Shown here piece by piece: positions 50,552 to 59,249 of a stretch of DNA of 64,000 nt. The stretch lies in assembly GCA_934476075.1 (NCBI GenBank), contig CAKSNH010000012.1:1-64000 (forward strand). The letters run 5' to 3'. Source of the stretch: an uncultured Clostridia bacterium (lineage in GTDB: Bacteria > Bacillota > Clostridia > UBA1381). The position numbers were made by a program, and so were the translations under genes. The notes under the pieces are model-generated. The model saw nothing but the letters and a program-made list of their open reading frames with translations. It was not told where the DNA came from and ran no database searches. The first letter of the stretch is position 1, and every line of letters begins with the position of its first letter.

Positions 50552-52708
50552 ATGAAAAAGAAAATTTCAATGGCATTGGTATTATGTTTATTAGTATCGC
50601 TTTTTTCTAATTTTGCTTTTGCTGCAAGTGTGAATTCACCGGAGAATACTGCTGTATTGCTAAACGGTGATTACAATTCAAGTGCTACCGGTACGGTTAT
50701 CGGAAGTGTATATTCGGCAGACGGTAATATTAATTTTAGTCAAGGAATTAGCATTGTTGAAGGCGATGTTATATACAATTCAAAAAAGAAAGCTACAATT
50801 CCACAGTATCAGCCTATAACTGTTACGGGTGAAGTTAAGGCGGTTGACGAAACTTCATTTGATTATGATGTCAGTGATGTTAAGTATAACAGCGGTGATG
50901 CAAGTATTTTTGAAAAGCGTGACTATGATGTGAAGAATTATTTGACTATTGCATCATGGACGACAAAAGGTGGTTTAACAATAAATAAGGATACATATTT
51001 TAAGGGTGGGCTTACAGTTTACGAACCTTTGACGATTGATACAACAAAAGGTGACGTTTATGTAAAAGTCGATTCTGTAAATATGTGCAATGATGCCGGA
51101 AAAGCTAACAACGGAATGATTAAGGTTGTCGGTGACGGCAAGGCTTATATTTTAGTCGGCGGAAATTCATGGGGCGGTGAAATTAACTTATTTGTTAATA
51201 CAGAATTGTCTTATAACGGCGGCAAGAAAGAGGTTGTTTACGGCGATAGCAGCAAGGTGGATTTATATATAGATTCTCATGGTCAAAGCTGTGGAATTGG
51301 TAACAATTCGGAAGTTAGTGCTGACATTTATACTGTAAGTGCTAATGGTAATGGTACGTTTTCTGTAAGCGGTGACGTTTTTGGTGATATTTACAGCAAT
51401 ATGTCAAGCTTTACTCTATCAACAGCAGGTAATGCAAAGATTGTGGGTAATGTATATGCTGTATATGACGGTAATGCTAAAAATGGTCAGTTTATAATCA
51501 GTAACGATGTTTACGGAAATGTAGTTACAAATATGCCTAAATTGGTAGTGACAGGCGGAGAGGCAAAGGCGGTAGGTGTGGTGTTTGCACCTAATGCAGA
51601 TGCAAGTGTGCACGCTTCAAGAAAACACACTGATGATGACGGCGAGATTATCGGTCAGTTGGTGGCTAAGACTTTGAACATTTTTGGCAGCGGTAAGATT
51701 TTATATAATAAATCTTTGGTTGACGGATTTGGAATAACAACAGGCGATGTTGAACCAACAGCAACTCCGACAGTTGTTCCTACAACAGAACCTACTGTTG
51801 AACCGACAGAAGTACCAACGATTGTTCCTACAACAGAGCCGGACGTAGTGCCGACAGAAGTGCCGACAGTCGCTCCGACAACAGAGCCGACTATTATTCC
51901 GACTGCCGAACCTACAATAACTCCGACAGATAGTCCTTACAAAAATGATTTGATACAGGATAACGATATTCCGGTAGGTCCGCAAAAGAGATTGAAATCG
52001 GATTCTGCATATCTTTACGGATATACAGATAATTGGGTGGGTGCTGACAGAGCTATAACCCGTGAAGAAGTTTGTGCGTTGGTAAACAGACTATTGGTGC
52101 AAAATGATGCCCGTGATGATTATGAAAAACCAAGTTTATCATCATATGCAGATACATCAAAAAATATATGGAGTTATTCTGCTCTTGAATACATGACATA
52201 TATCGGTGTGTATAATTCAGATGACGGTACAGATGAAAAACGTAATATTTCACCTAGTACTCCGGTAACTCGTGGTGAGGTTGCAAAAGTTGTATCATTC
52301 TCTTTGAGATTGCCTTATGAAGAAGGAGATATTGGTTTCCCTGATATTACACCGGCACATAAGTTCTATAAATATGTTAAAGCTATGGTTGATGCAGGTT
52401 TGTGGAAAGGCTCTGACGGTATGATTAGACCTGATGACTTTATGACAAGAGCTGAATTTGTAACCATGTTTAACAGAATCATAGGACGTACCGAAGAAAA
52501 TGGTTATGTGGTAACAGCAGCCGATTGTCCGTTTGAATATAATGACAGTGACGGTGATGTATTCGCACCGGAAGGCACAAAAGATGAAAATGGCAATGAG
52601 ATTGGTCATTGGGCTTTTTATGAAATTACAAGAGCAGCTTGTTCTTTCACAAAGAAGAAAGTTGACCCTGATAAAAAGCTTGACAGAAGTTGGTTAGACC
52701 AACAATAA
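50552..52708 (+). CDS. Secreted S-layer-homology (SLH) surface protein
   Basis: 718 aa. Signal peptide at residues 1-24 (KKKISMALVLCLLVSLF to AFA). A beta-rich region to about 395 has bactofilin-like repeating GDV/GNV turns (VSGDVFGDIYSN, IVGNVYAVYDG, VYGNVVTNM). A Pro/Thr/Glu linker at about 399-461 is built on TEPT/EVPT units. Two to three SLH modules follow (TREEVCALVNRLL; TRGEVAKVVSFSLRL; TRAEFVTMFNRII), which should tether it to cell-wall polysaccharide. It lies behind a c-di-GMP-I riboswitch, so it is probably a sessility-phase surface factor. Confidence 0.9.
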   Translation: MKKKISMALVLCLLVSLFSNFAFAASVNSPENTAVLLNGDYNSSATGTVIGSVYSADGNINFSQGISIVEGDVIYNSKKKATIPQYQPITVTGEVKAVDETSFDYDVSDVKYNSGDASIFEKRDYDVKNYLTIASWTTKGGLTINKDTYFKGGLTVYEPLTIDTTKGDVYVKVDSVNMCNDAGKANNGMIKVVGDGKAYILVGGNSWGGEINLFVNTELSYNGGKKEVVYGDSSKVDLYIDSHGQSCGIGNNSEVSADIYTVSANGNGTFSVSGDVFGDIYSNMSSFTLSTAGNAKIVGNVYAVYDGNAKNGQFIISNDVYGNVVTNMPKLVVTGGEAKAVGVVFAPNADASVHASRKHTDDDGEIIGQLVAKTLNIFGSGKILYNKSLVDGFGITTGDVEPTATPTVVPTTEPTVEPTEVPTIVPTTEPDVVPTEVPTVAPTTEPTIIPTAEPTITPTDSPYKNDLIQDNDIPVGPQKRLKSDSAYLYGYTDNWVGADRAITREEVCALVNRLLVQNDARDDYEKPSLSSYADTSKNIWSYSALEYMTYIGVYNSDDGTDEKRNISPSTPVTRGEVAKVVSFSLRLPYEEGDIGFPDITPAHKFYKYVKAMVDAGLWKGSDGMIRPDDFMTRAEFVTMFNRIIGRTEENGYVVTAADCPFEYNDSDGDVFAPEGTKDENGNEIGHWAFYEITRAACSFTKKKVDPDKKLDRSWLDQQ

Positions 52709-52821
52709 AATTTGTTATAACATTTTATGTTATATATAAAAGTGGCGGTATATATTTTTTGGTGAGTGTGTATATACAGGTGGTGGTATATAACACAAAC
52801 GGTGAGTATATATGACAGAAG

Positions 52822-52847
52822 TAAGAGGAGCAATCCTCTTATTTTTG
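52822..52847 (+). terminator. Terminator after the SLH gene
   Basis: TAAGAGGA (52822-52829) and TCCTCTTA (52834-52841) pair around GCAA, followed by TTTTTG. The region 52709-52821 before it is AT-rich with three GGTG-containing near-repeats and no ORF. Confidence 0.85.
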
Positions 52848-52877
52848 TATATAAATATTATTAAAGGAATTTACTGT

Positions 52878-53846
52878 ATGTTAGATTTAATAAGTGTGGT
52901 AGTACCGATTTACAACGGGGAAAAATCAATATTGCAGTGTGTGGAAAGTTTGCAGATGCAGACATATAAAAATACAGAATTAATATTGGTGAATGACGGC
53001 TCGACTGATAATACAAAAGATATTATTAAAGAACTTGAAAGCAAATACGATAATATTCGTATATTTAATATAGAAAACAGCGGTGTGTCCCATGCAAGAA
53101 ATGTGGGTATTAAAAAGAGTATGGGGAAGTTTGTTGTTTTTGTTGATTCAGACGATTGTGTGTCCAATGAATATATAGAAAAATTGTATGATGTATCACA
53201 AAAGTATGCTGATAAGCTTGCAATATGCGGAATGAAATTGCGGGAAAATGGCATTGATGAAGTGCGTGTATATGACAATAATGATGAAATTTCATTGCCC
53301 GGAATTAATAGTGCATTGGATTTATATGCAAAACATTTATTATCCAGCCCCACGAACAAGATGTACAGAAGAAATATTTTGGAAAATATCCGTTTTGATG
53401 AAGAACATCTAAACGGTGAGGATTTAATGTTTAATTTGGAATATATTAAATATGTTTCGGGATTTTGTGCAGTAAATAAACCGTTATATGTGTATAATAT
53501 CAGTGATGTCGGTACGCTGCACAGTAAGTGTAATGCGGAAAAGTTTGATATGATTAAAAAAACATACAATTCGCTTATGAAATATGCGTGTGACGAAAAC
53601 AGCGTGACAAGATTAAAGAAAATGATTTGCGAAGAATATGTTTATTCAATGCGAATTTTTTGTATGTGCGAAAAGAAATCAGTGAAAACTGTAAAATCTA
53701 TTACAAAATGCAGGGAATACAACGAAGTGATAAAGTATATTAATGATATTTCCGATGACAGAAAGCTGAATTTTGTATTACAACTAAACAATGCATATAT
53801 TATCACGATATATTTTATAATAAAACGATTGTTCAAAAGAGGGTAG
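52878..53846 (+). CDS. Family 2 glycosyltransferase
   Basis: 322 aa. GT-A fold: ISVVVPIYNGEKSILQCVESLQMQTYKNTELILVNDGSTDNT, then the metal-binding DSDD in VVFVDSDDCVS and the acceptor-side NGEDLMF. The start follows AAAGGA; the upstream part of the frame crosses a terminator. It is likely to act on extracellular polysaccharide or glycoprotein glycans, but the sugar is unknown. It is followed by a second transferase two bases after its stop. Confidence 0.92.
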   Translation: MLDLISVVVPIYNGEKSILQCVESLQMQTYKNTELILVNDGSTDNTKDIIKELESKYDNIRIFNIENSGVSHARNVGIKKSMGKFVVFVDSDDCVSNEYIEKLYDVSQKYADKLAICGMKLRENGIDEVRVYDNNDEISLPGINSALDLYAKHLLSSPTNKMYRRNILENIRFDEEHLNGEDLMFNLEYIKYVSGFCAVNKPLYVYNISDVGTLHSKCNAEKFDMIKKTYNSLMKYACDENSVTRLKKMICEEYVYSMRIFCMCEKKSVKTVKSITKCREYNEVIKYINDISDDRKLNFVLQLNNAYIITIYFIIKRLFKRG

Positions 53847-53848
53847 AT

Positions 53849-54631
53849 ATGGAGATTGAAGTTCTTGTTTCGACAATGAATATGGAGAATACAGATTTAT
53901 ACACCGATATGAATTTGCAGACAAATGCGGTTGTAATCAATCAGCACAACAATACAAAGAGGGAAGTATTTGAGATTGACGGCAGTCGGGTTTTGGTGTG
54001 TACATATGAACAGCGGGGAATAGGCAGAAGCCGAAATTGTGCCATTTTGAACAGCAGTGCGGATATTTGTGTGTTTGCAGATGATGATATGGTGTTTTGC
54101 GATGGATATGCAGAGATTATAAAGAATGAATTTGAGAAAAATCCTAATGCTGACGGTATTTTGTTTAATATTGACGTGAAAAATGCCGACCGTCCCGTGG
54201 AAAAAATAAAAAGTGACAAGAAAATGTCTTTGCGTGATGCAATGAGATATGGTATACCGGCTTTTGCGGTAAAGCGTGATAGACTGCTTAAAAAAAATAT
54301 ATGGTTTTCACTGTTATTCGGCGGCGGTGCAAAGTATGGCAGCGGCGAGGATACAATTTTTTTCAAAGATATGATTAAAAATAAAATGAACATTTACATA
54401 AGTACAAAAAAGATTGCAGATACAGATGCGGGAAATTCAAGCTGGTTTAACGGATTTAATGAAAAATATTTTACCGATAAAGGTGCGTTGTATGCGGCGA
54501 TGTTTGGCAGAAAGGCAAGATTGTCTGTGATAATATCGGCGTACAGATGGTGCAGAAAATTAAACGGTGAGTACAGATTTAAAGATGTATTAAAATATAT
54601 GTACAATGGAATTGACGAGTTTTTGAACTGA
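53849..54631 (+). CDS. GT-A glycosyltransferase, second gene
   Basis: 260 aa. The fold is recognisable from VLVSTMNMEN, QRGIGRSRNCAIL, the DXD motif in CVFADDDMVF and YGSGEDTIFFKDM. It lacks the usual long C-terminal domain. Close spacing to the preceding gene indicates an operon for one glycan. Substrates are unknown. Confidence 0.85.
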   Translation: MEIEVLVSTMNMENTDLYTDMNLQTNAVVINQHNNTKREVFEIDGSRVLVCTYEQRGIGRSRNCAILNSSADICVFADDDMVFCDGYAEIIKNEFEKNPNADGILFNIDVKNADRPVEKIKSDKKMSLRDAMRYGIPAFAVKRDRLLKKNIWFSLLFGGGAKYGSGEDTIFFKDMIKNKMNIYISTKKIADTDAGNSSWFNGFNEKYFTDKGALYAAMFGRKARLSVIISAYRWCRKLNGEYRFKDVLKYMYNGIDEFLN

Positions 54632-54702
54632 CATTTTTTTTCTGTTCAGTGATAATTTTTATATTAAAATCATATAAAAGTTATTGGTGAATAGGGGGGA
54701 TT

Positions 54703-55491
54703 ATGTTGGATTGCGTGGTACTGACCGTTGATAACGGTAAAAGAAAGCTTTTGCAAAGGCGGAAAATTCAATATAAATGGCTTGCATTGGAGCAGACAGG
54801 TTGTGACGTGATTATTTTGCCGTATTCAAATGATGAGATTTATCGAATGTCCGAAAAAAAGTTTTTTAAAATGATGAGCAGAATATATAACGATTTGGAC
54901 GGGAAACTGATTTGTGCGTACAGAAACAGCCGGCTTGATGAATTTATTCGCAGTTACGGTTTAAAAGTACCGTCGGGGACAGCCGTTATGGTGGATATTA
55001 TTGACACATTGGTGAAAAAATGTGCAAAAAACAACGGCATCAATTTGAAAGAGGACGTTATAGGTGTGTATGACTGCGGTTGCAGCGATATTACATATAA
55101 TATTTTATTCAATCTGTCAAGGGTGTGCAGCAATTTATCTTTGTTCACTGAAAATATATCTAAGGCACAGCGATATTTGGATAGTATCTTTGATGAAACA
55201 GGATTAGCGGTTATGTTCAGCGACAATTTATCGGATTGGATTAAAGGCAAAAAATTGATTTGTGCGGTCGGTAAATGTGCGGACGATATACAAAGTGATA
55301 ATGTAATCATAGATGTTTGCGGTGAGAACAGTTTCGGAATTAAAAATATTTTTTTTGATGTGCCGGATAAATATGATGAACTTTTTTATATGACAAACAG
55401 AAATAAATGTCAGGATATGGTTGATTTTTTGTTGGTTTTGGGTGAAAAAATAGAGGTTGGTAAAAATGTACGAATACTTGGTTATAAATAG
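54703..55491 (+). CDS. Unrecognised Rossmann-like protein
   Basis: 262 aa, preceded by GGGGGGATT. Alternating beta-alpha pattern: GCDVIILPYSNDE, KLICAYRNSR, VIGVYDCGCSDITYNILFNL and KLICAVGKCADDIQSDNVIIDVCG. The middle resembles a nucleotide-binding Rossmann turn but the glycines are replaced (YDCGCSD). It is cysteine-rich for a cytoplasmic protein (10 Cys). It lies 71 bases after a glycosyltransferase gene and 98 before the large gene below. I do not recognise the family. Confidence 0.7.
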   Translation: MLDCVVLTVDNGKRKLLQRRKIQYKWLALEQTGCDVIILPYSNDEIYRMSEKKFFKMMSRIYNDLDGKLICAYRNSRLDEFIRSYGLKVPSGTAVMVDIIDTLVKKCAKNNGINLKEDVIGVYDCGCSDITYNILFNLSRVCSNLSLFTENISKAQRYLDSIFDETGLAVMFSDNLSDWIKGKKLICAVGKCADDIQSDNVIIDVCGENSFGIKNIFFDVPDKYDELFYMTNRNKCQDMVDFLLVLGEKIEVGKNVRILGYK

Positions 55492-55589
55492 ATTGTATAA
55501 TTATAAATTTGCTATGGATTTATAGTTGATTTAGTGATATAATATATTTAATAATTGTATTATGGAGTTTTTACGTTTGGGGGATATAA

Positions 55590-57230
55590 ATGCGTGATAT
55601 TTTAGAAAAAATAAAAAAAATGCAGCTGGCTGACAAACGTAGCATAAATAATGTTAGCACGAAACTTTCGCAATATGAGAAGTACAAACAGCTTTTGGAA
55701 CATAATATGCCGTTTATAGCTTGCACGGGAATGGAAAAGTATGAAGTGGTGAACTTTATAAACTGCTATAATACGGCACAGGATATGCTGATTTCAACAA
55801 GAAATTTTGATGAGTTGTCAGATGGTGTAGTTACTGATAATGCAGTGTTTTTTGAAATACCGCCGTTGTCCGATGTTGAGATTGAGGAGAAACACATTGT
55901 AAGTGTGGCTCGTGATACTGATTATATTGTGTTTTTGAGTAATTTGCGTACTATTGAATTAATTCCGGCAGAACAATATGCGTTGATGAATTTGAAGAAA
56001 GTTATAGAAGAACACCCAAGCGTACTGGAAAATATGGTGTTTGTTTTGTATTCCGAGTCGATGGAGGCGGAAAAGCTTTCGGAAAAGATTGAAAAACGAA
56101 AAAATGAAATTCGTGATTTGCTGAAAGTTGACACATTGAAGTTCTATACCTGTTTTCCGACACTATGCTATGAGGCAAAGAAAAATGATGATTATGATAA
56201 ATTGGCGGAAAGCGGTATCATGCAGCTAAGACGGGATTTTTCAAGAGGTATCGATAATGCGGTTATAGAACATTTGGAATGTTGCAACAGAAAACGTCAG
56301 GAAGTTGAAAATGCGATAAATGAATTATTGTCGCACGTGGTTTCAAAGTTAAACATAATTTACAATGTGTTGTCTTACGGTGACGGAATACAAAAGAAAA
56401 TTGAAAATTTAATAGATTATTATAAAAATAAAATTCAGATTTTCTTGCGTGAAGAAATGCTTATATTTGAGCAGGTGCCTGAAACAGAGAGTATTGAACT
56501 TAAATATCAACCGAGTGAATTGGGTGAATTTAAAACAGAAAAGGCGGCACATGACGCCATATATACAGAGTTAAAACCTATTTATGACAGACGTGACAGA
56601 GTGGCATATGATACGGCATTGAGTGCGGGGCAGGCGTTTCGTGCGGCACTTCGGTATGCAAATCCCGATTATCACTGTTTTGTACATATAAATCACGTTG
56701 TTGTGAACATTATTGCAGAGTGTATAGAGGATTTGCAGAATTATCATATAGTATTGTCTAAGGTGCGTTTTGCAAGTCAGATGGAGTTTCATCAGGAAGA
56801 GGAATTTTTAGATAGAATTAAAACTCTTGACAGAGATTTGAGAGATTATATACTTCCTGTCGGCAAGAAAAATTCGATTGAAAGCTATATTGCACGGGTA
56901 AACGTTAAGAAGAAAGAAATCGGAAAAGGATTATTCGGCAAAAAATACACATATATAGTCGGTGATGTGTCTGATGCGGTGCAGGCAATGCAGGACCAAA
57001 TGAACGAAAATTTTGACGGCAATAAAAAAGCTGTATGGGACGATATGAACTTTATTAGGCGGAAGTTTATGGAAACATTTAAGGAAGAAATTAATGAGAG
57101 AATGTCAGATTTGGAAACAGCGGCAAAACGTGTATACAGTCACCCTCAGAAATTTAAGGATTTGGAACGTGAGCGTGATAATGTATTGGCTGTAATGCGT
57201 GGCATACAGGAATATTTGGTGAAATTATAA
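55590..57230 (+). CDS. Large helical protein resembling a P-loop-less dynamin-like GTPase
   Basis: 546 aa with GGGGGATA before the start. After a short helix, PFIACTGMEKYEVVNFINC occupies the place of a dynamin-like G1 loop (beta-strand, loop, helix) but has no GKS/T. FFEIPPL then resembles a G3 strand, and DTDYIVFLSNLRTIELIPAEQ and MVFVLYSES stand where G4 would be. Residues ~210-546 are long helices, as in dynamin stalks. This likeness is my inference. It is flanked by its own terminator. Confidence 0.6.
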   Translation: MRDILEKIKKMQLADKRSINNVSTKLSQYEKYKQLLEHNMPFIACTGMEKYEVVNFINCYNTAQDMLISTRNFDELSDGVVTDNAVFFEIPPLSDVEIEEKHIVSVARDTDYIVFLSNLRTIELIPAEQYALMNLKKVIEEHPSVLENMVFVLYSESMEAEKLSEKIEKRKNEIRDLLKVDTLKFYTCFPTLCYEAKKNDDYDKLAESGIMQLRRDFSRGIDNAVIEHLECCNRKRQEVENAINELLSHVVSKLNIIYNVLSYGDGIQKKIENLIDYYKNKIQIFLREEMLIFEQVPETESIELKYQPSELGEFKTEKAAHDAIYTELKPIYDRRDRVAYDTALSAGQAFRAALRYANPDYHCFVHINHVVVNIIAECIEDLQNYHIVLSKVRFASQMEFHQEEEFLDRIKTLDRDLRDYILPVGKKNSIESYIARVNVKKKEIGKGLFGKKYTYIVGDVSDAVQAMQDQMNENFDGNKKAVWDDMNFIRRKFMETFKEEINERMSDLETAAKRVYSHPQKFKDLERERDNVLAVMRGIQEYLVKL

Positions 57231-57234
57231 AATT

Positions 57235-57276
57235 AAAAAATGAGTGCAATGCTTATTGCTGCACTCATTTTTTTTG
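57235..57276 (+). terminator. Terminator before the ABC exporter
   Basis: AAAATGAGTGCA pairs perfectly with TGCACTCATTTT around an 11-base loop, followed by a T-run. Confidence 0.92.
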
Positions 57277-57310
57277 TACAAATAATTTTACACTTTTTTG
57301 CGGTCGTCTG

Positions 57311-57339
57311 TTGACATTGCTTAGTGGCTGTGATACAAT
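57311..57339 (+). promoter_or_regulatory. Sigma-A promoter of the ABC exporter operon
   Basis: TTGACA (57311-57316), 17-bp spacer, TACAAT (57334-57339), about 54 bases before the first gene. The expected start site lies within the operator described next. Confidence 0.88.
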
Positions 57340-57340
57340 G

Positions 57341-57358
57341 TGTGCAAACGATTGCACA
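57341..57358. promoter_or_regulatory. LacI-family-type operator
   Basis: TGTGCAA-ACGA-TTGCACA is a near-perfect 18-bp palindrome with the central CG flanked by CAA/TTG that characterises LacI/PurR/CcpA-family sites. It starts two bases after the -10 box, so bound repressor would block initiation. No LacI-type regulator gene is in the window. Confidence 0.65.
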
Positions 57359-57392
57359 AAGGGCGGAAAAATATTTGAAAAGGCAGTAAATT

Positions 57393-59249
57393 TTGAATGG
57401 GGGGATTAATACGGATACTTTAAAATTTGGGTTTAAGTATTTCAAAAACAGTGTGTGCAGTTCCGTTATAGCGGAAATTCTGAGTCTGGCGGGGATTTAT
57501 GCGGAACTATTGCTTCCGCTGTTGTCGGGAATGCTTATTGATTTTGTTATACGAAAAGGTGAAGTAACCGATAAAAGCGGTGGAATTTTTCATTTTCTGC
57601 TTACGGGAAAATACGGTGAAGTTCATACAATGCAGTTATTTATAACTATTGCGGTTGTTTATGTCATTATGATTTTGCTGAGTGAAGGTTTTATTTACAC
57701 CCGTGACTTAATTCAGGAACGTGTAGGCTTGAATTTGGAAACAGAGCTGCGTTACAAAACCTATGGGAAGTTGATGGAACTTGATTCCGAAACAATTTCG
57801 GAATATAATTCGGGTGAACTGCTGCAAATTTTAAACAGTGACACGATAATGTTTAAGGAGCTTTTCTCGCACAGAATACCGTATTTAATAGACGCAATTT
57901 TTATGCTTGTGACAAGCTTGGTGATAATAACAACAATCAATGTTTCATTTTTGATAATTCCGCTTATTCTTGTGCCGTTTTTGGTTAAAACCGTACTTGA
58001 TTTCAGAAAAAGTGCGAGAAATAATTTCAGAAATATTCGTAAAAGAAGTTCCGAACTGAATTTGACAACACAGGAAAATATAGCGGCAGTGAGAATTGTG
58101 CGTTCGTTTACAAATGAAAATTTGGAAAAAGAAAAATTTGCAAAGGCAAACACTAATTTTTACGATTCACGAATAAACCAAATATGGCTGCAATCAAAAT
58201 TTGATTTGACATTTAATACAATAAAGCAGATTGCATATATAGGTACAATAGTAATCGGCGGTTTCCTTGTAATAAAGGGACATATGAGCATAGGCTATAT
58301 TTTGACATCGTCTACATATGTAATGCGTATTATGGATAACATCACAAGCCTTAACAACCATATTTTTAATATGCAGCAAATGATGATTGCCGGTAATTCG
58401 CTTAAAGATTTTATGGAAAAGGAAAGCCGTGTCCATGACAGTGAAAAAGGTGATATTCACTGTGATACGCCTAATATCGTTTTGAAAAATGTGGGTCTTG
58501 AAATTGACGGACAGCAGATTCTTAAAAATATTAATCTTGATATTCCGTACGGCAAAAAAGTAGGTATAGTCGGCGAAACGGGTTCGGGAAAGAGCATTTT
58601 GTTAAAGACATTGGTGCGTATCCGTGATATAACAGACGGAAAAATCACCGTTGACGGGCATGATATAAAGGAGTTCGGACTGAAAAATCTGAGAAATATG
58701 TATTCGTATGTTTTTCAGGACGTGTTCCTGTTTTCCGATACGATTGAATCGAATATTGCGTACAGCAAACCCGACATAAGTGAAAAATTGATAAAACAGG
58801 CGGCATCTTATGCACAGGCAGACAAGTTTATCGACGGATTGGCAGACAGCTATAAAACCATTGTGGGTGAGCGTGGACTGGGCATTTCGGGCGGACAGAA
58901 ACAGAGAGTATCTATCGCAAGAGCGTTTCTGAAAAATGCTCCGATTTTTGTCCTTGACGATTCGACAAGTGCATTGGACGTAAATACAGAAAGAATATTG
59001 CTTCAAGAAATACGCGAAAAATTCTCTGAAAAGACGGTTATTATTACGGCACACAGATTTTCGTCGGTGGTCGACTGTGATGAGATTATTTATATGAAAG
59101 ACGGAGAAATCACGGAAAGAGGCAATTTTGACGAGCTGATGAAACAAAACGGAAGTTTTGCCCATGTGTATAATGTTCAGCAGGAGCAGAGGGCGAGTGC
59201 GATTGATTATGACAGGCTTGCCGAAACGAGAGGTGAAAACCATGGCTAA
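57393..59249 (+). CDS. ABC exporter subunit A (fused membrane and ATPase domains)
   Basis: 618 aa half-transporter: six transmembrane helices (residues about 20-330), then an ATPase domain with Walker A GETGSGKSILL, Q-loop YVFQDVFLF, signature LGISGGQKQRVSIAR and Walker B IFVLDDSTSALD. The catalytic Glu after Walker B is Asp, as in the degenerate site of heterodimeric exporters. The start is uncertain: a TTG at 57393 is the first in frame, with GGGGGG just after it. It overlaps subunit B by eight bases. Confidence 0.9.
   Translation: MNGGINTDTLKFGFKYFKNSVCSSVIAEILSLAGIYAELLLPLLSGMLIDFVIRKGEVTDKSGGIFHFLLTGKYGEVHTMQLFITIAVVYVIMILLSEGFIYTRDLIQERVGLNLETELRYKTYGKLMELDSETISEYNSGELLQILNSDTIMFKELFSHRIPYLIDAIFMLVTSLVIITTINVSFLIIPLILVPFLVKTVLDFRKSARNNFRNIRKRSSELNLTTQENIAAVRIVRSFTNENLEKEKFAKANTNFYDSRINQIWLQSKFDLTFNTIKQIAYIGTIVIGGFLVIKGHMSIGYILTSSTYVMRIMDNITSLNNHIFNMQQMMIAGNSLKDFMEKESRVHDSEKGDIHCDTPNIVLKNVGLEIDGQQILKNINLDIPYGKKVGIVGETGSGKSILLKTLVRIRDITDGKITVDGHDIKEFGLKNLRNMYSYVFQDVFLFSDTIESNIAYSKPDISEKLIKQAASYAQADKFIDGLADSYKTIVGERGLGISGGQKQRVSIARAFLKNAPIFVLDDSTSALDVNTERILLQEIREKFSEKTVIITAHRFSSVVDCDEIIYMKDGEITERGNFDELMKQNGSFAHVYNVQQEQRASAIDYDRLAETRGENHG

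Noticed and set aside
51749..51935. Repetitive ACAGAACC/CCGACAG stretch
   Set aside because: It is the in-frame Thr/Pro/Glu stalk of the SLH protein, not a DNA repeat element.
57241..57445. Small minus-strand ORF overlapping the exporter start
   Set aside because: It overlaps the terminator, promoter, operator and the N-terminus of subunit A, and has no independent support.
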